Below, in pieces: positions 59,572 to 64,000 of a DNA stretch of 64,000 bases. Origin of the DNA: Pseudofrankia sp. DC12. Its GTDB lineage: Bacteria; Actinomycetota; Actinomycetes; Frankiales; Frankiaceae. Position 1 is the stretch's first letter. Each line of letters starts with the position of its first letter. The stretch lies in NCBI RefSeq assembly GCF_000966285.1, contig NZ_KQ031391.1, positions 3,755,208-3,819,207 of the forward strand. Reading direction: 5' to 3'. The notes beneath the pieces were generated by a model. That model saw only the letters and a program-made list of their open reading frames with translations, had not been told where the DNA came from and made no database searches. Both the position numbers and the translations under genes were made by a program.

Positions 59572-60147
59572 CTACCCCATGGTCTTCGCGCCGTCGAGGC
59601 ACTCGCGGATGACGTCGGCGTGGCCGGAGTGGTGCGCGGTCTCGGCGATCACGTGCAGGATCACCCTGCGGACCGACCAGCGCGCGCCGGGCGGGAACCA
59701 CGGCGCCACCGGAAGCGGCTGGTCGACGTCGAGATCGGGCCGACTCGCCAGGAAGTCGTCGGTGCGCCGGGCCACCTGCTCGTAACGCGCCAAGGCGCCG
59801 GCGAGCGTCTCACCGGCACCGAGCCGGAAGTCGGCGTCCCGCTCGTCCGGGTCCTGTGACAGAGCGTCGGGCCCGCGCGCCACGAACTCCAGCCACTGCT
59901 CCTCGACCCTGGCGACATGCTTGATCAGACCACCCAGGCACAACGCACTCACCGTCGTGCGCCCGGCGGCCTGCTCGTCGGTCAGGTCACGCGTAGTGAA
60001 CCGCAGGAAAAACCGAGCCTGACTGAGCGTAGCCAACAGATCACCACACTCACCCGCCACCGCCGGCCCCTCCGCCGCCCCGACCGCCGCCGCCGCATTG
60101 CCCGGCACATCCGGCTCGGTCCCGGCCACGACACCGGCATCGCTCAT
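59572..60147 (-). CDS. DinB-family protein (DUF664)
   Basis: 191 aa from ATG 60147, chosen over ATG 60156 because TTTGGAG then sits at normal spacing. Helical bundle with LRFTTRDLTDEQAAGRTTVS, LCLGGLIKHVARVEEQWLEF (His) and LHVIAETAHHSGHADVIREC (His pair), the DinB/DUF664 metal motif. Such proteins are thiol-dependent transferases or metalloenzymes of unknown substrate. Convergent with the permease pseudogene. Confidence 0.88.
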   Translation of the reverse strand: MSDAGVVAGTEPDVPGNAAAAVGAAEGPAVAGECGDLLATLSQARFFLRFTTRDLTDEQAAGRTTVSALCLGGLIKHVARVEEQWLEFVARGPDALSQDPDERDADFRLGAGETLAGALARYEQVARRTDDFLASRPDLDVDQPLPVAPWFPPGARWSVRRVILHVIAETAHHSGHADVIRECLDGAKTMG

Positions 60148-60272
60148 CGTCGTCATCTCCAAAGCCCTCCGTCTCCCAGAAACCAACGCCACCGACGCTA
60201 GAACCGATTCCGGCCAGATCCTGACCTCAATAGCAACCATCGCGCCGCAAACCGGCGAGACGCCGACGCGAC

Positions 60273-60419
60273 GCGAGGCGCGACGGCGATGCGAAGCGAC
60301 GGCGATGCGAAGCGAGGCGCGACGGCGGCGCGAAGCGAGGCGCGACGGCAATGTGAAGCGAGGCACGACGGCGATGTGAAGCGAGGCGCGACGGCGATGC
60401 GAAGCGACGGCGATGCGAA
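60273..60419 (+). repeat. minisatellite of 23-bp and 16-bp units
   Basis: Unit GCGAGGCGCGACGGCGATGCGAA or a 16-bp form lacking 7 bp (GCGACGGCGATGCGAA), in the order 23-16-23-23-23-23-16 bp, with few substitutions. Degenerate copies continue to about 60475. It lies between DinB and a response-regulator remnant and encodes nothing recognisable. Confidence 0.85.
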
Positions 60420-60622
60420 GCGAGCCGAGGTGCCCCGAAGCGCGACGCGACAGACAAGCCGAGGCGAAGCGAGCCGCAGCCAAGATCCTGACCCTGGATA
60501 GGCGCCCGCCTCCGCACTCCAACCCCACCCCCGAACCAGGTTGGGGAGGGCGCTAAGCGCCCGACCCGGCGGGGCCGCCGAAGGCGCGCAAGCGCCGGTC
60601 CCGGCGGCCCCGCCCTGGCCGG

Positions 60623-60905
60623 CGAGGCGGAATCGGGTGAGGCCGGCGTCGAGGCGGCCGAGACGCTGCGCCCCGATCTCGTGCTGATGGACGTGAACCT
60701 GCGCGGCATCGACGGCGTTGTCGCCGGCAGCCAGATCCGCGCCGCGGCACCGAGCACCGCCGTCGTTCTCTGTTCGACCTACGGCCAGACGGACCTGCCC
60801 GCGACCGTCGCCGAGAGCGGCATGGACTACCTGCACAAGGCAGACCTCGCGCCCGACGTCCTGCGCGACCTGTGGCGCCGGCGCGGCCCCGAGGCTCCGG
60901 TCTGA
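60623..60905 (+). pseudogene. response-regulator receiver domain remnant
   Basis: The frame reads GEAESGEAGVEAAETLRPDL, VLMDVNLRGIDGVVAGSQIR (phospho-acceptor Asp), AAAPSTAVVLCSTYGQTDLP and ends after DVLRDLWRRRGPEAPV. The first receiver strand with its acidic pair is missing and there is no start codon with a ribosome site, so the N-terminus was lost. No output domain is present. Confidence 0.65.
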
Positions 60906-60962
60906 CGGGTCGCGCCCCCGCGTCGGTTTAGGGAGCCGTTCAGGAAAACCACAGCCGGCTAC

Positions 60963-63518
60963 GTGAACCTTGATGACATGACTACGCACGAGCCGGCGTC
61001 ACAGGCCGTCGACGGGAGCGTGCCGGACCAGCGCACCGACCCGGACGAGGCGGCGCCGGCCGCCGTCGGTGATCTGGCGGCCACAGCGGAAACGCCCAGC
61101 ACCGGGGCATCGGCCGCCACCGGCCTCGACGCGGTCGGGGGCCAGGCGCCCCAGGCGGACATGTCCGCCTGGGCGGCACCGACGGGCGCGGCCGGCGGCC
61201 GGGACGGCGTGGGTGGGAGCTGGGCCGCGGTGGGCGGTCTGGCGACCGGCGCGGCCGCGGATCAGCGCGCGGGTGTCGTCGTGCTCGCGCCCGACGGGCC
61301 GCTGGAGCCGGCGGGCGGCCAGCGCCAGGACGACGCCGGCTACTGGCCCGACCAGGCCGGTACGGACGACACGGCGGACGGGGCCGATGGCGGCGGCCCA
61401 GGACAGCGCGGGTTCCTGGCTCGACTGGTCTGGGGCCACCAGGACGATCCACGCTGGGCCCGGCCCGGCCTGTGGCTGCTGCTCGCGGCCACGGCGCTGC
61501 TCTACCTGTGGGGGCTGGGTCGCTCCGGCTGGGCGAACGACTTCTACTCGGCGGCGGCGCAGGCCGGGTCCGCGAGCTGGAAGGCGATGTTCTACGGCTC
61601 CTCGGACGCCGGCAACGCGATCACCGTCGACAAGCCCCCGGTGGCGATGTGGGTGATGAGCCTCTCGGTCCGGATCTTCGGGCTGAGCTCGTGGTCGATC
61701 CTGGTGCCGGAGGCGCTGTGCGGGGTCGCCTCGGTAGGGCTGCTTTACGCGACGGTGCGCCGGGCGTTCAACCCGGCGGCGGGGCTGATCGCCGGAGCGG
61801 TGCTCGCGACGACACCGGTCGCGGTCCTGATGTTCCGCTTCAACAACCCGGACGCACTGCTGGTGCTGCTGCTCGTCGGCGCCGCGTACGCGACGCTGCG
61901 CGCCGTGGAACGGGCCAGCGCCCGGTGGCTGGTGCTGGCCGGGGTACTGGTCGGCTTCGGCTTCCTGACCAAGATGCTGCAGGCCTTCCTGATCGTGCCG
62001 GTGCTCGCGCTGGCGTACCTGGTCGCGGCGCCGACCACCTGGTGGCGGCGAGTTCGTCACGTCCTGGCGTCCGGGCTCGCGCTGGTGGTGTCCGGCGGCT
62101 GGTTCATCGCCGTCGTCGCGCTGGTGCCGGCGTCCGACCGCCCGTACATCGGCGGCTCGCAGCACAACAGCCTGTGGGAGCTGACCTTCGGCTACAACGG
62201 CCTCGGCCGGCTGACCGGCAACGAGACCGGCAGCGTCGGCGGCGGCGGGGCCCGCGCGGGCGCGGCGGCCGGCGGGCGGACCTTCGGCCCGCCGTCGCAG
62301 GGCGGCGGCTGGGGCCAGACCGGCTGGGCCCGGATGTTCAACTCCGAGATCGGCGGCCAGGTCGCCTGGCTGCTGCCGGCGGCGCTCGCGCTGCTGATCG
62401 CGGGCCTGGTGGTGACGGCCCGCCGTGGCCGAACCGACCGCGTCAGGGCCGCGTTCCTGGTCTGGGGCGGCTGGCTCGTGGTGACCGGCGCCGTCTTCAG
62501 CCAGATGCAGGGGATCTTCCACCCTTACTACACCATCGCGCTGGCCCCGGCGATCGGCGCGCTGGTCGGGATGGGCGCCGTGACGCTGTGGGAGCACCGG
62601 TCGCACCCGGCGGCTTCGTTGACGCTGGCGGCAGTGACGGCGGGGACGACGTGGTGGTGCGCCCGGCTGCTCGGCCGCACGTCCGGCTGGCATGCCTGGC
62701 TGCGCCCGACGGTGCTCGTCGTCGGGTTCGCCGCGGCGGTGCTGCTCATCGGGCTGCCCAGGCTGACGGCCCGGGCCGGGCTCGGCGTGGCCGGCATCGC
62801 GCTCGTCGCGGGCCTGCTCGGCCCGGCCAGCTACGCACTCGCGACGGCGGGCACCGCGCACTCGGGGGCCATCCCGAGCGCCGGACCGTCGGTCGCAGCC
62901 AGCCGTCCCGGCGGACCGGGTGGCTTCGGCCAGGGCCTGGGACGCGGCTTCGGACAGGGCCGCGGGTTCACCCCGGGGGGCGGCACGAACGGCTTCCCCG
63001 GCTTCGGCTCCGCGGGCGGTGCGCCGACGCTTCCCGGCGGTGGTACGGCCGGCCAGGGTGGTACGGGCCAGGGCGGCGCCGGTGGCTTCGGCGGCTTCGC
63101 GGGCGGCATGGGCGGCCTGCTCGGTGGGACGACGCCGGGCGCGAACCTGACCGCGACGCTCAAGCAGAACGCCTCCGCCTACCGCTGGGCGGCCGCGACG
63201 GTCGGTTCCGAGAACGCCGCGGGTTACCAGCTGGCCTCCCGCGAGCCGGTGATGGCGATCGGCGGCTTCAACGGCACCGACCCGTCCCCGACGCTGGCCC
63301 AGTTCCAGCAGTACGTCGCCGCCGGCAAGATTCATTACTTCATCGGCGGCGGGCTGTCCGGATCCGGCAATGGCGGGAGCCAGTCGGCGGCGGCGATCGC
63401 CGCCTGGGTACAGCAGAACTTCACGGCGGCCACTGTCGACGGCGTCACTATTTACGACCTCACCGCCGCAGCCACCGCCACGACCTCCTCGACCGCGGCC
63501 ACCCCTCGGGCCACCTGA
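60963..63518 (+). CDS. glycosyltransferase family 39 (PMT-like) membrane protein
   Basis: 851 aa from GTG 60963. Residues 1-160 are disordered. TM1 (LWLLLAATALLYLWGLG) is followed by the catalytic loop WANDFYSAAAQAGSASWKAM with ITVDKPPVAMWVMSLSVRIF, then eight or more TM helices (to about 630), a Gly/Phe-rich linker (GGFGQGLGRGFGQGRGF) and a C-terminal soluble domain (RWAAATVGSENAAGYQLASR; GGFNGTDPSPTLAQFQQYVA). It would transfer a sugar from a polyprenyl-phosphate donor outside the membrane. Acceptor unknown. Confidence 0.92.
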   Translation: MNLDDMTTHEPASQAVDGSVPDQRTDPDEAAPAAVGDLAATAETPSTGASAATGLDAVGGQAPQADMSAWAAPTGAAGGRDGVGGSWAAVGGLATGAAADQRAGVVVLAPDGPLEPAGGQRQDDAGYWPDQAGTDDTADGADGGGPGQRGFLARLVWGHQDDPRWARPGLWLLLAATALLYLWGLGRSGWANDFYSAAAQAGSASWKAMFYGSSDAGNAITVDKPPVAMWVMSLSVRIFGLSSWSILVPEALCGVASVGLLYATVRRAFNPAAGLIAGAVLATTPVAVLMFRFNNPDALLVLLLVGAAYATLRAVERASARWLVLAGVLVGFGFLTKMLQAFLIVPVLALAYLVAAPTTWWRRVRHVLASGLALVVSGGWFIAVVALVPASDRPYIGGSQHNSLWELTFGYNGLGRLTGNETGSVGGGGARAGAAAGGRTFGPPSQGGGWGQTGWARMFNSEIGGQVAWLLPAALALLIAGLVVTARRGRTDRVRAAFLVWGGWLVVTGAVFSQMQGIFHPYYTIALAPAIGALVGMGAVTLWEHRSHPAASLTLAAVTAGTTWWCARLLGRTSGWHAWLRPTVLVVGFAAAVLLIGLPRLTARAGLGVAGIALVAGLLGPASYALATAGTAHSGAIPSAGPSVAASRPGGPGGFGQGLGRGFGQGRGFTPGGGTNGFPGFGSAGGAPTLPGGGTAGQGGTGQGGAGGFGGFAGGMGGLLGGTTPGANLTATLKQNASAYRWAAATVGSENAAGYQLASREPVMAIGGFNGTDPSPTLAQFQQYVAAGKIHYFIGGGLSGSGNGGSQSAAAIAAWVQQNFTAATVDGVTIYDLTAAATATTSSTAATPRAT

Positions 63519-63533
63519 TCTCGCTCACGCGGC

Positions 63534-63602
63534 CCGGCGGTGTCCGTCCTCATTGAGGCCACCGCCGGCCCGCGATCGGGAAGATGGTGCCCGACCGCGG
63601 GC
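63534..63602 (+). terminator. double hairpin terminator after the glycosyltransferase gene
   Basis: First hairpin CCGGCGGTG (63534-63542) with CACCGCCGG (63560-63568); second between 63568-63580 and 63590-63602 (GCCCGCG-TCGGG with CCCGA-CGCGGGC). The first begins 16 bp after the stop. Confidence 0.7.
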
Positions 63603-63821
63603 GTCACCATGGGAGCGTCATTCGGAGCCTCCGGGGCCTGGGGATGACGCGTTGGATTCGGGTTCGTTTTCTGGTGTCAGGCCCATCGGTCGACCGGTGA
63701 TGGTATGAACGCGGTGCGTCCGGCTCGGCCGGGGGCCGCGGGTCTGCGACAATCACCGCCGCGACGCACGGGGGCGTTGTCGCGGTCGTGACCGCGTAGG
63801 ACGTAGGAAGCGGTAGTCGAC

Positions 63822-64000
63822 GTGATCGTCGATCGGGCTCTGGTGGCGGCCGCGCTTCCGGGCTATGAGCTGGGTGCCCAGGTCGGCCAGGGCGCGTTTG
63901 GCATGGTCCTGGCCGCGAAGAACCGGCTGCGACGGGACGTCGCCGTCAAGGTGATGCCAGGTATCTCGGTGCGCGGAGAACGCGCCGAGAACGAGGCGCT
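63822..64000 (+). CDS. Ser/Thr protein kinase, 5' part only
   Basis: From GTG 63822 the frame runs off the right edge. GYELGAQVGQGAFGMVLAAK contains the Gly-rich loop (GxGxFG) and DVAVKVMPGISV the ATP-orienting Lys of Hanks-type kinases. GGAAG lies 13 nt upstream. The catalytic loop and any sensor domain are beyond the window. Confidence 0.85.
   Translation, partial: MIVDRALVAAALPGYELGAQVGQGAFGMVLAAKNRLRRDVAVKVMPGISVRGERAENEA

Noticed and set aside
60273-60475. CRISPR array
   Set aside because: Units abut without unique spacers, are only 16-23 bp, and no cas genes are near.

Overview
The window is very GC-rich actinobacterial chromosome, with GTG and TTG starts common and spurious long ORFs on every frame. 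The gene set fits a Frankia-like actinomycete: ybaB-dnaX-ffs-tRNA-Ser cluster, MurT/GatD, the TadA partner protein, a c-di-AMP riboswitch ahead of an NlpC/P60 gene, and a pSAM2-type integrative element in a tRNA gene. The genus is an inference; no rRNA or other species marker is present.

Layout. 1-9.3 kb: replication/SRP/tRNA block (ybaB, dnaX, ffs, tRNA-Ser(GGA)), a frameshifted lipoprotein gene, a PLP decarboxylase, an NAD(P)-binding protein and a decayed ferredoxin-reductase gene ending at tRNA-Ser(CGA). 9.3-22.3 kb: an actinomycete integrative and conjugative element (AICE) bounded by a perfect 57-bp direct repeat that is the 3' part of tRNA-Ser(CGA). It carries int, xis, a replication module (DUF3631 ATPase, prim-pol, SSB, zinc microproteins), a TraB/FtsK transfer module, and a divergently transcribed GntR-kinase plus guanylate-kinase-like pair. 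Three non-coding signals stand out: an iteron-bearing inverted repeat around the replication genes, an 8-bp repeat cluster beside traB resembling a clt locus, and an 11-bp-arm operator ahead of the GntR gene.

22.3-41.3 kb: intergenic repeats, tadA and partner, murT-gatD (GatD has a long proline-rich N-terminal extension), a hydrolase-fold protein lacking its nucleophile, a riboswitch-controlled NlpC/P60 lipoprotein, coiled-coil and Nudix proteins, two tandem CD225-family membrane proteins, and a padR-ABC transporter operon. 41.3-45.0 kb: an ATPase/PIN gene pair, decayed by an internal deletion in the ATPase and a 2,085-bp IS4-family insertion (10-bp target duplication) in the PIN gene.

45.2-64 kb: GNAT, a cytochrome b/molybdopterin oxidoreductase pair, a two-component system, tmk, a glutamine-synthetase-like gene and a nearby amidohydrolase (together resembling the two halves of FluG), acyl-ACP desaturase, a cluster of DnaA-box-like sequences, a TetR regulator, a graveyard of broken ABC genes, DinB, a minisatellite, a glycosyltransferase-39 membrane protein and the start of a Ser/Thr kinase gene. 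Long stretches without a supportable gene are stated as such. All coordinates and motif calls come from reading the sequence; family names come from recalled family features, not from searches.
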